A stretch of DNA of 6,506 nt from Deltaproteobacteria bacterium (GCA_021799555.1 JAJZAG010000215.1:1-6506); one strand, 5' to 3'; counted from the first letter of the stretch, positions 1-6,293 are shown. Numbers and translations: made by a program. Notes: generated by a model from the letters alone, not told the origin.

Positions 1-109
1 AAAATGAACCGGCATCCGAGTTGACGACATCGAATCGGCTGCCGGCTGATTTCAGGGGCGCTCTGAAGGGGAACGCGAATCGACCGCGCTGATGTGCGCG
101 GGACCGGGG
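1..109. other. Left-edge stretch with no supportable gene
   Basis: This stretch lies beyond the stop of the TadE-like gene. On the minus strand the frame continuing that gene past its TAG stays open for 36 codons to the window edge but has no ATG, GTG or TTG start. A different minus frame has an ATG at 30 (first residues MSSTRMPVHF) that runs off the edge without a recognisable ribosome site. On the plus strand one frame is open from position 3 to a TGA at 90-92 and could be the tail of a convergent gene. None can be chosen from the sequence. An imperfect dyad at 33-51 can fold with two G-U pairs in a plus-strand transcript, but no T-tract follows. Confidence 0.4.
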
Positions 110-556
110 CTATTCGTACATCTCGACTTCGTTCGCGGTGAGATTGCTAGGAAACGGGATCGAGAGAAAAGGGTTGGGCAGAATGATCTTGCTCGACGCG
201 TTGTAACTGATGCTGACAACGGCGCGATCTCCCATCGTCGGCGAGCTGGTCGTCGTCGTCGTGTTTTGGGAAAACGAAGCGATCGAGATCGTCAGATCAT
301 TGCCCCCGTTCGAGAGCAGAGTCGAAGAGACGAGTTGCTCGATTGTCGAGTTAAGAGGAACAGTTCCGTTTGGTCCCAGCTGACCCGGATTAACCGCCGC
401 GAAGCGGGCAATCGCATCCGACGCCTGACTCACCGCGAGCGCGGCCTGCCCGAGCATCGCGAACTGGATCCCGACCAGCAGAACGATCAACGCGACGACC
501 GCAATAATGGCAAATTCGACGGCCGCCTGTCCCCGCGGCATAGTTGCTCGCTTCAT
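110..556 (-). CDS. TadE-like pseudopilin of a Flp/Tad pilus system
   Basis: This 148-residue protein matches the TadE-like family in length and design. It has a short basic leader (MKRATMPRG), then GQAAVEFAIIAVVALIVLLVG, where G9 is followed by a glutamate (E14) at the +5 position, the prepilin peptidase motif. A single transmembrane helix (about 11-35) follows, then an amphipathic AVSQASDAIARFA stretch. The rest is a small extracytoplasmic domain rich in Ser, Thr and Asn, with no cysteines. In known Tad systems TadE is a minor pseudopilin at the inner membrane needed for Flp pilus assembly. The ATG at 556 has an AAGG ribosome site about 5 nt upstream; a second ATG at 541 (MPRGQ) is less likely because it would shorten the leader to four residues. 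The gene starts 52 nt after the TadG-like gene on the same strand, so co-transcription is likely. The family call is firm; the pilus role is inferred because the core tad genes are not in view. Confidence 0.85.
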   Translation of the reverse strand: MKRATMPRGQAAVEFAIIAVVALIVLLVGIQFAMLGQAALAVSQASDAIARFAAVNPGQLGPNGTVPLNSTIEQLVSSTLLSNGGNDLTISIASFSQNTTTTTSSPTMGDRAVVSISYNASSKIILPNPFLSIPFPSNLTANEVEMYE

Positions 557-608
557 TTGACCTTCAACCCCGTTGTTTAATCGTCACCGAATTGTAAATC
601 TGGATACC

Positions 609-1589
609 CTACTTGATGAGGCGCGGAGCACCGTGAACGCCCTCATCCGAGGCCGACGTATTCGGCAGGCTGTTCGGCGCGACCTGCTGAATGAAATGGG
701 CTTGGATCGTGCCGCCGCTGACACTGTCGATCCAGAGCATCACGAATCCTTTGCATAGTACCGAGCTGCGCCCCTGGGCCGTGCTCCAATCGACCAGCGG
801 CAGGATAACAGCGCGCGGATCGTTCAATGTGTGATCGGAGAAAGTCGCGTTCGGATAGGACGCCTGCGCTGCGCTGATTCTGTCGTTGAACCCCTGGTCC
901 ACCGGGCCGACGGCCTTGCCGGGTTCGGTCGTGATGTAGTCGCCGACGGTGATCGGACCGGAAAAGCCGTCCGCGATATTAGTTCTGAGATTGCTACCGC
1001 CGGTTCCGCCGAGCGACAGCGATCCCCAGTTTCCGGCACCGACTTGGCCCTCGTTCAGCGTGACTGACTGGTCATAGTTGTAAGAAGTGGTGTAATCGAG
1101 GCCAATCGGGATCAGCGGATAATCCCCGGTGCTGGTGCCATAGGTTCCCGGCTGGCAGGCGGTGCTCGTCGTGTTGATGCATCCAACCTGGTTTACCGCG
1201 TTTTGGGGCGCCGCGGTCGCGCTGACGGTGACGAGCTGGTTCCTCAGGCCGAGTACGCGTGCGAAATAATAAGGAACGCGGCGCGAGGCGGTAACAGTGA
1301 TCGTGCTGAGGCTAGAGGAGATAGAAACCGTCGGCGTCGCCATCTCTGAGGCGAGCAGGCCATTGTCCTGGCCATACGTCTCAGCGGTCGAGACTGCGGT
1401 TGCGCTGTCTTCGGGGAGATAATTCGCACCGGCCAGCGCGGCCGCATCGACCGCCTTCTGCATGTGATGCCAGTTGATGTAGATAACTCCAACGTCGGTG
1501 CACATGCCGACCGCGCCGAGCAGAGCCACCATCGCGATCGCATAAATTACGGCGATCTGTCCCTGAGAAGATGTCGATCTGAGTCTCAT
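609..1589 (-). CDS. TadG-like pilus assembly protein with extracytoplasmic C-terminal domain
   Basis: This 326-residue protein opens with a TadG/TadE-like N-terminus: basic MRLRSTSSQG, then QIAVIYAIAMVALLGAVGM as the membrane helix (about 11-30). It continues with GVIYINWHHMQKAVDAAALAGA (about 34-55), the typical pattern of the Tad family at the start of TadG-like proteins. Residues 105-127 (VPYYFARVLGL and following) fit the repeated strand pattern of this family. A conserved-looking block GNWGSLSLGG (186-195), then VGDYITTEPGKAVGP (215-229), is one I associate with long TadG-like proteins. Unlike its TadE-like neighbour it has isoleucine, not glutamate, at the +5 position after G10, so prepilin processing is not expected. 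Cysteines at 137, 145 and 269 could form a disulfide in the periplasm. The ATG at 1589 follows a GGGGTAGGC stretch that can serve as ribosome site. It is the first gene of the minus-strand unit and is followed by the TadE-like gene; the usual published order in tad loci puts tadE first. Function in anchoring the pilus machine is inferred from the family. Confidence 0.82.
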   Translation of the reverse strand: MRLRSTSSQGQIAVIYAIAMVALLGAVGMCTDVGVIYINWHHMQKAVDAAALAGANYLPEDSATAVSTAETYGQDNGLLASEMATPTVSISSSLSTITVTASRRVPYYFARVLGLRNQLVTVSATAAPQNAVNQVGCINTTSTACQPGTYGTSTGDYPLIPIGLDYTTSYNYDQSVTLNEGQVGAGNWGSLSLGGTGGSNLRTNIADGFSGPITVGDYITTEPGKAVGPVDQGFNDRISAAQASYPNATFSDHTLNDPRAVILPLVDWSTAQGRSSVLCKGFVMLWIDSVSGGTIQAHFIQQVAPNSLPNTSASDEGVHGAPRLIK

Positions 1590-1669
1590 GCCTACCCCGC
1601 GAACGTTTCAAAGAACTTCCGGAAAAGAAATTTGCCGACTCAGAAAGCAAACGCCCACTCCGGAAGTGG

Positions 1670-1683
1670 CCGGTCTCGACCGG
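1670..1683. repeat. GC-rich dyad in the TadG/TadE leader
   Basis: CCGGTC and GACCGG are separated by two bases, making a 14-bp near-perfect palindrome, extended on one side by repeated CGGT units up to about 1690. A second small hairpin, CCACT-CCGGA-AGTGG, lies next to it at 1656-1670. Both fall in the predicted leader, about 70-95 nt before the TadG-like start codon. Neither is followed by a T-tract on the minus strand, so they are not obvious terminators. Confidence 0.35.
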
Positions 1684-1763
1684 TCGGTCGGGATAGCAAC
1701 GGCGATGCCATCGCGCAAATCACAATTTCGCGCGCTAATAGTGATGATTTCACGGTGCCGTGG

Positions 1764-1797
1764 CGCAACAAACGTTGCGTAGTAGCGTGCACGCAAC
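1764..1797. repeat. Cluster of overlapping inverted repeats based on CGCAAC / GTTGCG
   Basis: Three copies of one unit occur in 34 bp: CGCAAC (1764-1769), its complement GTTGCGT (1774-1780), and ACGCAAC (1791-1797). The middle copy can pair with the left one (6-bp stem, 4-nt loop) or with the right one (7-bp stem, 10-nt loop), so the two pairings exclude each other. The second loop contains a perfect 10-bp palindrome GCGTGCACGC (1785-1794). The cluster lies about 13-46 nt downstream of the predicted start of the TadG/TadE transcript. It could be a multi-site operator or an RNA with two alternative hairpins. The repeats are read directly from the sequence; function is inferred. Confidence 0.55.
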
Positions 1798-1816
1798 CAA
1801 CTGTCACAACACAGCA

Positions 1817-1846
1817 ATTATACTACGTCAGAAAGTTACTATTGTC
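1817..1846 (-). promoter_or_regulatory. Candidate sigma70-type promoter for the TadG/TadE-like unit
   Basis: Read on the minus strand, a perfect TATAAT lies at 1822-1817. An upstream GACAAT hexamer at 1846-1841 sits 18 nt away and resembles the -35 box only partly. The setting is an AT-rich island in GC-rich DNA, upstream of a gene pair transcribed in the same direction. The expected transcription start is near 1810, leaving a leader of about 220 nt. The -10 element is convincing by sequence; the -35 is weak, so an activator may be needed. Confidence 0.45.
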
Positions 1847-1850
1847 TGAG

Positions 1851-1864
1851 TAATAAAGTTATTA
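1851..1864. repeat. AT-rich dyad just upstream of the candidate promoter
   Basis: TAATAA and TTATTA flank a two-base AG centre, giving a 14-bp symmetrical A+T element a few bases upstream of the candidate -35 at 1841-1846. It could be a binding site for a dimeric regulator. It has no GC stem, so it does not look like a terminator for the GT22 gene. Confidence 0.35.
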
Positions 1865-1886
1865 TTTGACAACGCTACGCGCAGCT

Positions 1887-3491
1887 TTAGCGCGCGGTCC
1901 ACTCGCGCTGATGCCCGATCAACGCCGGCGGCCAATTAATCTGCGGACCCGGAACACCGCCGGGAACGCATCCCCCGCCGCGAGTCCAAAGACATACCGG
2001 CCCTGAGCCCAGCTCGATTTCAGGCTCGTCGCCGTCGCGGAAGCACTCGACGCGTTTGAAACCGTACGTGCTGAAATTGATCCAGCCCGGAGCAAGCACC
2101 GCGTTGTACGCGGCGTGATTAATCAGGAATCCACGCCCGCTTGGCTGGTAGATGGGAACGCCCGCCTGCAGATGACTGTAACCGGGAGTATTCAGCCATG
2201 AGAGCCCGACCAGGGCCAATCCGCAGATGGACTTGTTGCGAGATATCGCGCGGAACGCGGTCAGCTCTCCGCTCCCGTGCGTCCATAATCCGCCAAACAG
2301 CGGCGAGACCGCGATCGAATATGAAATGACACTCCAAATCGCGACGCCCGCCACCGCGTCCAAATTGGGGCCAAACGAAACCGCGCGCCACGCACGGACC
2401 ATCCGCGAAACCTCGATCACCGCTACACCGAGCAGGGTCGCAACCAGCGGCATAGCAGGATAGAGGAAGCGGTACTCCTGATGGCGCAGACTCGAATGGG
2501 TTACAAAAACAGTGGCAACCACGGCGAACAGCAGCGGCAGGCGCCGCGCGCCCACCATCATCGCGGCGACGATCAGCACCGACGGCCAGCCCCAGATATG
2601 CCACATTATTTCTGCCAGCCAGTAGCGCGGCACTACGCCGAATCCAACCGCGATATGCATCCCGAGATTCATCCACACGTTGAGCCACATGCTGCGGAAG
2701 AGCCCGTGCCAGGTGAGCAAATCGAGCAGCCCAGAAAAGAGGACCGGGCCGGCACCGCCGAGGATCATTGGAACCCATCGCGTACGCAATTCGCGGCGGC
2801 AAATCCAGATGACGGCGAGTGCTATTGCCGGAGCGAGCTGAACTCTAATTACAAAAGTCAGACCAAAGAGCACTCCTGCCCATATCATCCGCCGCCGCGA
2901 GTGCGCCGGTCCGTCGGGATAGCCGACATAAATTGCCGCCACGAGCAGGTCGCCGCCGGCCACGTCGCTTAAGGTATGGGTCGAAAAGTACACCAGCTCG
3001 GCCCAGATAGCGTTGACCAGGCCGATTACGATTGCACCGCGGGTGCCGGCGATCCTGAATCCCCATAAATATCCGCAGGCCACCGCGCTCAACGATGCGG
3101 CCGCCATGAACACGATAACGCACCCGAGCACGAAGTCCGGCGCACCGGTGAATAGCCGCGCGAACTCCATTACAATCGCGATTATTCCCGGAAACAGCCA
3201 AGAGCGCGTACCGACGGCGAACTCCCATGGAATAATCCCCGAGCCGAAGACGGCGCGATGCGCCTGCTCGGTGACCTGATAAATCTCATCGGGGAAATTG
3301 ACGTTAGGATAGGCAAACGCCGCGCCGACCCGCAGCGCGAAGGCTCCGAGCATGATCGCGACCAGCGCCGCCGTCGTCTCTCCGGACCAGCCGGTTTTCG
3401 GATCCTGGCGCGCACCATGTAATCCGCGCACGGAAGGCGCGGTTACGGAGTGTCCGCGATGCGATCTTATCCTCGGCCGCCGTTTGCTCAT
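1887..3491 (-). CDS. Polytopic GT-C glycosyltransferase, GT22 (Alg9/PIG-B-like mannosyltransferase) family
   Basis: This 534-residue integral membrane protein carries the hallmarks of the GT22 family. Near the N-terminus is NFPDEIYQVTEQAHRAVFG (about 65-83), with the acidic pair D68-E69 expected to act at the active site in the first extracytoplasmic loop. It is followed by IPWEFAVGTRSWLFPG (87-102), equivalent to the TWE..RS.L.P block of Alg9 and PIG-B. Further on come an Asp/Asn pattern at 257-276 and HQEYRFLYPAMP (337-348), the family's HKE.RF..P motif. About ten hydrophobic segments lie between 41 and 435, with a soluble C-terminal tail of about 100 residues. Family members transfer mannose from a polyprenyl-phosphate donor to a lipid-linked acceptor outside the cytoplasm; the acceptor here is unknown. 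I chose ATG 3491 because the 24 codons back to an alternative GTG at 3563 include rare-looking codons such as TTA. Neither start has a well-spaced ribosome site. The gene follows the phosphodiesterase on the same strand by 160 nt (88 nt with the GTG). Confidence 0.8.
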   Translation of the reverse strand: MSKRRPRIRSHRGHSVTAPSVRGLHGARQDPKTGWSGETTAALVAIMLGAFALRVGAAFAYPNVNFPDEIYQVTEQAHRAVFGSGIIPWEFAVGTRSWLFPGIIAIVMEFARLFTGAPDFVLGCVIVFMAAASLSAVACGYLWGFRIAGTRGAIVIGLVNAIWAELVYFSTHTLSDVAGGDLLVAAIYVGYPDGPAHSRRRMIWAGVLFGLTFVIRVQLAPAIALAVIWICRRELRTRWVPMILGGAGPVLFSGLLDLLTWHGLFRSMWLNVWMNLGMHIAVGFGVVPRYWLAEIMWHIWGWPSVLIVAAMMVGARRLPLLFAVVATVFVTHSSLRHQEYRFLYPAMPLVATLLGVAVIEVSRMVRAWRAVSFGPNLDAVAGVAIWSVISYSIAVSPLFGGLWTHGSGELTAFRAISRNKSICGLALVGLSWLNTPGYSHLQAGVPIYQPSGRGFLINHAAYNAVLAPGWINFSTYGFKRVECFRDGDEPEIELGSGPVCLWTRGGGCVPGGVPGPQINWPPALIGHQREWTAR

Positions 3492-3651
3492 CCCTAACGA
3501 ATCACGAGCGGGCCCACGTGGCGCGACAGCGCGGTGCTTTGATTGAAACCTGCCCACTGTCACGTTTTCGTCATATCCGCGTGACTTGGTCAGTCATTTT
3601 GCCGAGTTACTCCGCGAGTTACGACCCGGCTCATGCTGTCGATTCATTGAT
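3492..3651. other. Spacer between phosphodiesterase and GT22 genes with short repeats
   Basis: This 160-bp spacer holds several small repeats. CGAGTTAC occurs twice (3603-3610 and 3615-3622), a direct repeat with a 12-bp period. GATTCATT occurs twice in tandem (3641-3656), the second copy covering the phosphodiesterase TGA stop at 3652-3654. TGACT-TGGTC-AGTCA (3582-3596) can form a 5-bp stem. No strong terminator on the minus strand is visible, so one transcript for both genes remains possible. If the GT22 gene really starts at GTG 3563, the left 72 bp are coding. Confidence 0.45.
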
Positions 3652-5340
3652 TCATTTCTGGAACAGCGAACGGACGATCGGCGTGACCGACCGTTCGGAA
3701 GGAGCATTGCCAGCGATCCGCTGGACGATCACGCGCATCTTTGCGCCCGAGCCTCCAACCTGGGCAATAATCAGGGGCACATGTCCGTCCTGCCATTCGG
3801 CGCTCCCATGCATCGAATAGTGCGGAACCGCACAGAAGTAATAGCGCTGCGAAATCGGGAGCGCCATGCTTGCCTTCGAAAGAAGCAAGATATCGCCGGC
3901 ACGGTCCCCGTATGGTCCTGCGCTCAACCATCGCATCCGGTTATCGAGGTCGATCAAGTCGGGACGGGGGTGCGTCATGAGATATTGATAGATTGGCACG
4001 AGTCGGCCCCGATCGTAAATCTCATATTCGTGCGCACGATGGCCCGGAACAGCGGGTTCGCGCGTGAAAATCAGATCGATGGTGCCCTTGAGCGCGGGAA
4101 TCCGCTTGCCAGTCCGGTTTGCCTCATCAAATGCCCGCGCAACCGGGATTACATCCTGGTTCAGCCGCGCAGGCCGCGACCAATCGCACTTGTGACCGGG
4201 TGCGGGGCATGTCGAGCGATCGGCAAGATAGATGTAGGCCATGAAGCCTTGGTAGGCAAGCACGGCCTGAAAATCGTCCTGGTTCGAGTTCACATCAACC
4301 GACGGCTTACGCACGCGAAATCCGACTTGGTGGACCAACTCAAACGGGGTGTCGGTGCCAGTCGCGCCGAGCGCGTGCACGCGATCATCCATCACCGGAA
4401 TATGACCGTGGTCGGCAATGAACATCACGTAAGTTTCGTTGAGCGCATTGTGCTTGCGGTAGTAGTCGAGCACCTCGCCAACGCCCTTGTCCGAGACTCT
4501 TTCAATATAAGCCACCTCAGCGGCGAGCGGATCTTTCGACTCATGCGTGAAGATATCGATACCCGGAAAATAGACCACTTGAAGGTTTGGGATGCCGGAC
4601 TGGCTCATCGCGTCGAGCAGTTTCGGCACTGAATCGAGATCGATATCGGCGGACAACGATTTTTCCGCCGGTTCGCCCTCCGCTTCGCCCCCAAGCAATC
4701 TCGCAATCATCCCGACCAGAGAACTCGGCGCGACCGTCGTGTAGAGCGTCGCGCCTCGATATACAGACAAGAGCGAGACGTTCGAGCGGCCTGGAATCTG
4801 ATCGTAGAGCGTCGGCGTCTTGAGGGCGCGGCCGACCAAGTCATCATCGACCACCTTGGTCAGATCGGTTGTATCGACTACCGAGACCGGCACCGGCGCA
4901 TAGAACTCCATCGTGCGGCGCTCGAACCATTCGTCACCGGTGACCCCGTCCCACGCGGGCGCCTGTCCGGTGAAAATTGCCGACCAGTTTGCGATCGTGC
5001 TCGAAGGCAAGACGCTCAGAGCCTTGGGCGAAGCGTAGGCGTGCGCGAAAAGGCCATTGCCTTCGTCTTTGCCGAGTACCGACGCCATATTGGGCGCCTT
5101 ACCCGAGTGGATCGCCGCCATCAGCTGATCGTCTCCGGCTCCGTCGAGTGCGAAGATGATCACTCGCGGATGCGCCAGCGGTGTCGGCTGGACCGTCTTG
5201 AGATGCTGTTCGCCGCCCGTGCGAAGCGTTTTTTCCATGAGTCCGCAGGCGGGCACCGAAAGAACGATTGCCGCGATCAACGCCAATGCGGTTCGGCCGT
5301 GCCGGTGGAGGTTTGGTGAGGTTAGTTGCATTTCGATCAC
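3652..5340 (-). CDS. Putative lipoprotein, alkaline phosphatase superfamily phosphodiesterase (type I PDE/nucleotide pyrophosphatase-like)
   Basis: This 562-residue protein keeps a full two-metal active-site set for the alkaline phosphatase superfamily. VIIFALDGAGDD (60-71) gives the first metal aspartate D66. PSSTIANWSAIFTG (112-125) holds the likely nucleophile T115 (S114 is the alternative). The rest of the site is GIDIFTH (D262 and H266), IADHGH (D310 and H311) and SMHG (H511). GDRAGDILLLS (478-488) and HVPLIIA (520-526) are further family blocks. The N-terminus has basic residues, a hydrophobic stretch TALALIAAIVLSVPAC (17-32), and C32 in a non-ideal lipobox (VPAC), suggesting export and perhaps lipidation. 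An insert around 366-400 contains C378 and C385. Such enzymes hydrolyse or transfer phosphoester groups; the substrate is unknown. The first start is GTG 5340, with GGGG 13 nt upstream; an ATG at 5331 is an equal alternative. It precedes the GT22 gene and is divergent from the alpha/beta hydrolase. Confidence 0.8.
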   Translation of the reverse strand: MIEMQLTSPNLHRHGRTALALIAAIVLSVPACGLMEKTLRTGGEQHLKTVQPTPLAHPRVIIFALDGAGDDQLMAAIHSGKAPNMASVLGKDEGNGLFAHAYASPKALSVLPSSTIANWSAIFTGQAPAWDGVTGDEWFERRTMEFYAPVPVSVVDTTDLTKVVDDDLVGRALKTPTLYDQIPGRSNVSLLSVYRGATLYTTVAPSSLVGMIARLLGGEAEGEPAEKSLSADIDLDSVPKLLDAMSQSGIPNLQVVYFPGIDIFTHESKDPLAAEVAYIERVSDKGVGEVLDYYRKHNALNETYVMFIADHGHIPVMDDRVHALGATGTDTPFELVHQVGFRVRKPSVDVNSNQDDFQAVLAYQGFMAYIYLADRSTCPAPGHKCDWSRPARLNQDVIPVARAFDEANRTGKRIPALKGTIDLIFTREPAVPGHRAHEYEIYDRGRLVPIYQYLMTHPRPDLIDLDNRMRWLSAGPYGDRAGDILLLSKASMALPISQRYYFCAVPHYSMHGSAEWQDGHVPLIIAQVGGSGAKMRVIVQRIAGNAPSERSVTPIVRSLFQK

Positions 5341-5446
5341 ATTTTCAGCGTGTCCCCTTTAAGCTATTTGGACCTTGGCGGATCGCACAAGCAAAAATAT
5401 CCGGGCGTACTTTCGATCTTGTGGTCCGCGATGTTACAGTCGCGAC
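5341..5446. promoter_or_regulatory. Divergent intergenic region between phosphodiesterase and alpha/beta hydrolase
   Basis: This 106-bp region should hold promoters for both directions. On the plus strand TACAGT (5435-5440) with TTCGAT (5412-5417) fits a weak promoter whose start would fall at the hydrolase ATG. On the minus strand I see only poor -10/-35 candidates near 5365-5390, plus a GGGG stretch (5357-5354) that may be a poorly spaced ribosome site. A start-stop ATGTGA at 5342-5337 overlaps the phosphodiesterase GTG. No clear operator dyad is visible. Confidence 0.4.
5412..5440 (+). promoter_or_regulatory. Candidate promoter for a leaderless alpha/beta hydrolase mRNA
   Basis: TACAGT at 5435-5440 matches four of six -10 consensus positions, and TTCGAT at 5412-5417 lies 17 nt upstream as a poor -35. 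The ATG at 5447 starts 6 nt after the -10, exactly where transcription would begin, and no Shine-Dalgarno sequence precedes it. This arrangement is typical of leaderless transcripts. Matches are modest, so the call is tentative. Confidence 0.3.
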
Positions 5447-6265
5447 ATGGCGCAATCGGCTGATACGAATAACCGCCTCGTCGCGGGGCACGTCGAGATC
5501 GGGAAATTTTCACTCTATTACGAAACCGCTGGTAGCGGGCCCGCTTTGGTCTTCCTTCATGGACTCGGCGGCAACCATCTTTCCTGGTGGCAGCAGGTGC
5601 CTTACTTCATGCGATGGTATACTTGTGTCACGCTCGACCAGCGAGGTTTCGGACTGTCGCCCGATCCTGACGGAGTCTTCAATCAGGCGCATCCGGCTGA
5701 CCTTGCGCGCCTGCTCGACCATCTCAAGATCGACAGGGCGGTGCTAATCGGGCAATCGATGGGCGGATGGACGATCGTCGGATGCGCGCTCGAAAATCGC
5801 GATCGCATCGCCGGGATGGTGATGGCGGACACGCCGGGCGGGATCTTCACTCCCGAGATGAAATTTGCGCCGGGCCGACCGTCCGTGCTCCACGCGTCGC
5901 CCGGAATCGGGATGCTGCCGACCTATGCGCGGGATTTCTACATACGTAATCGTGAATTGGCGTTCTTGTACGATTCGCTCATGATTCTGGGAGCGCGGCC
6001 TCCCGCGGACGCGACGGCGCGATTGAGTGCCACGCGCTACGATCTTGAACGCGCAAAAGCTCGTCTGACGATGCCGATCCTGTGCATCGCCGGCGAGGAA
6101 GACGCTCTCATACAGCCCGCGATGATCGAGGCGCTTGCGGCGTGGCTTCCGGATGGACGTTTCGCGAGCGTCCCGCACTGCGGCCATTCGGTCTACTTCG
6201 AGCAGGCGGCAGTGTTCAACCAGTTAGTGCGCGACTTTCTGATCGACATCAAGTACGGCAGGTAA
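5447..6265 (+). CDS. Alpha/beta hydrolase fold protein
   Basis: This 272-residue protein is a complete, compact alpha/beta hydrolase. The oxyanion region is VFLHGLGGN (35-43), followed by LDQRGFGLS (63-71). The nucleophile elbow is IGQSMGGW (101-108) with S104; the acid is D219 in CIAGEEDALIQP; and the base is H247 in PHCGHS. A cap of about 80 residues lies between roughly 125 and 205. Length and motif spacing fit the family of esterases, enol-lactonases and haloperoxidase-like enzymes; the substrate cannot be told from sequence alone. No signal peptide is seen, so it is likely cytoplasmic. I chose ATG 5447 because the frame's upstream extension to a TTG at 5375 gives a cysteine- and arginine-rich segment that does not belong to the fold and overlaps the likely promoter. 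The gene is transcribed away from the phosphodiesterase unit, and its stop lies 41 bp from a convergent gene, so it is probably monocistronic. Confidence 0.88.
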   Translation: MAQSADTNNRLVAGHVEIGKFSLYYETAGSGPALVFLHGLGGNHLSWWQQVPYFMRWYTCVTLDQRGFGLSPDPDGVFNQAHPADLARLLDHLKIDRAVLIGQSMGGWTIVGCALENRDRIAGMVMADTPGGIFTPEMKFAPGRPSVLHASPGIGMLPTYARDFYIRNRELAFLYDSLMILGARPPADATARLSATRYDLERAKARLTMPILCIAGEEDALIQPAMIEALAAWLPDGRFASVPHCGHSVYFEQAAVFNQLVRDFLIDIKYGR

Positions 6266-6293
6266 AGGCGCACCGCTCAACTTGCTGAAACAT

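Larger units (their letters stand above)
1590..1886. promoter_or_regulatory. Intergenic leader and promoter region upstream of the TadG/TadE-like genes
   Basis: This 297-bp gap separates the stop of the GT22-like gene from the start of the TadG-like gene, both read on the minus strand. It has no convincing coding frame. Its right third (about 1805-1873) is strongly AT-rich against the GC-rich genes and contains a promoter-like -10. The middle and left parts hold several short dyads: 1764-1779, 1774-1797, 1785-1794, 1670-1683 and 1656-1670. If the promoter at 1817-1846 is right, the TadG/TadE transcript has a leader of roughly 220 nt, long enough for RNA-level control. There is no clear intrinsic terminator for the GT22 gene, so read-through from that unit cannot be excluded. 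Confidence 0.6.

Noticed and set aside
33..51. Dyad after the TadE-like gene as terminator
   Set aside because: In the minus-strand transcript it has two mismatches and no following U-tract.
251..262. Trinucleotide repeat (CGT)4 in the TadE-like gene
   Set aside because: It encodes a short threonine run (QNTTTTTSS) typical of low-complexity extracellular segments. Multiples of three keep the frame, and four copies are too few to argue for phase variation.
92..580. Plus-strand open frame of 162 codons over the TadE-like gene
   Set aside because: Its translation is dominated by Arg and Asp, as expected for the complement of GC-rich coding DNA, while the minus strand has clear TadE features.
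2119..2802. Minus-strand 227-codon frame inside the GT22 gene
   Set aside because: It is out of frame with the motif-bearing GT22 protein and shows no motif of its own.
3582..3596. Hairpin TGACT-TGGTC-AGTCA as terminator
   Set aside because: The T-rich flank is on the plus strand, where no gene ends. On the minus strand the T-tract is missing and the stem is only 5 bp.
3586..4632. Plus-strand open frame of 348 codons
   Set aside because: It lies antisense to the phosphodiesterase, which has a complete set of family motifs in its own frame. The antisense translation is rich in Arg and His and shows no domain pattern.
5375..5446. N-terminal extension of the alpha/beta hydrolase from TTG 5375
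   Set aside because: The added residues do not fit the fold, the start codon is rare, no ribosome site is seen, and the segment overlaps the likely promoter.
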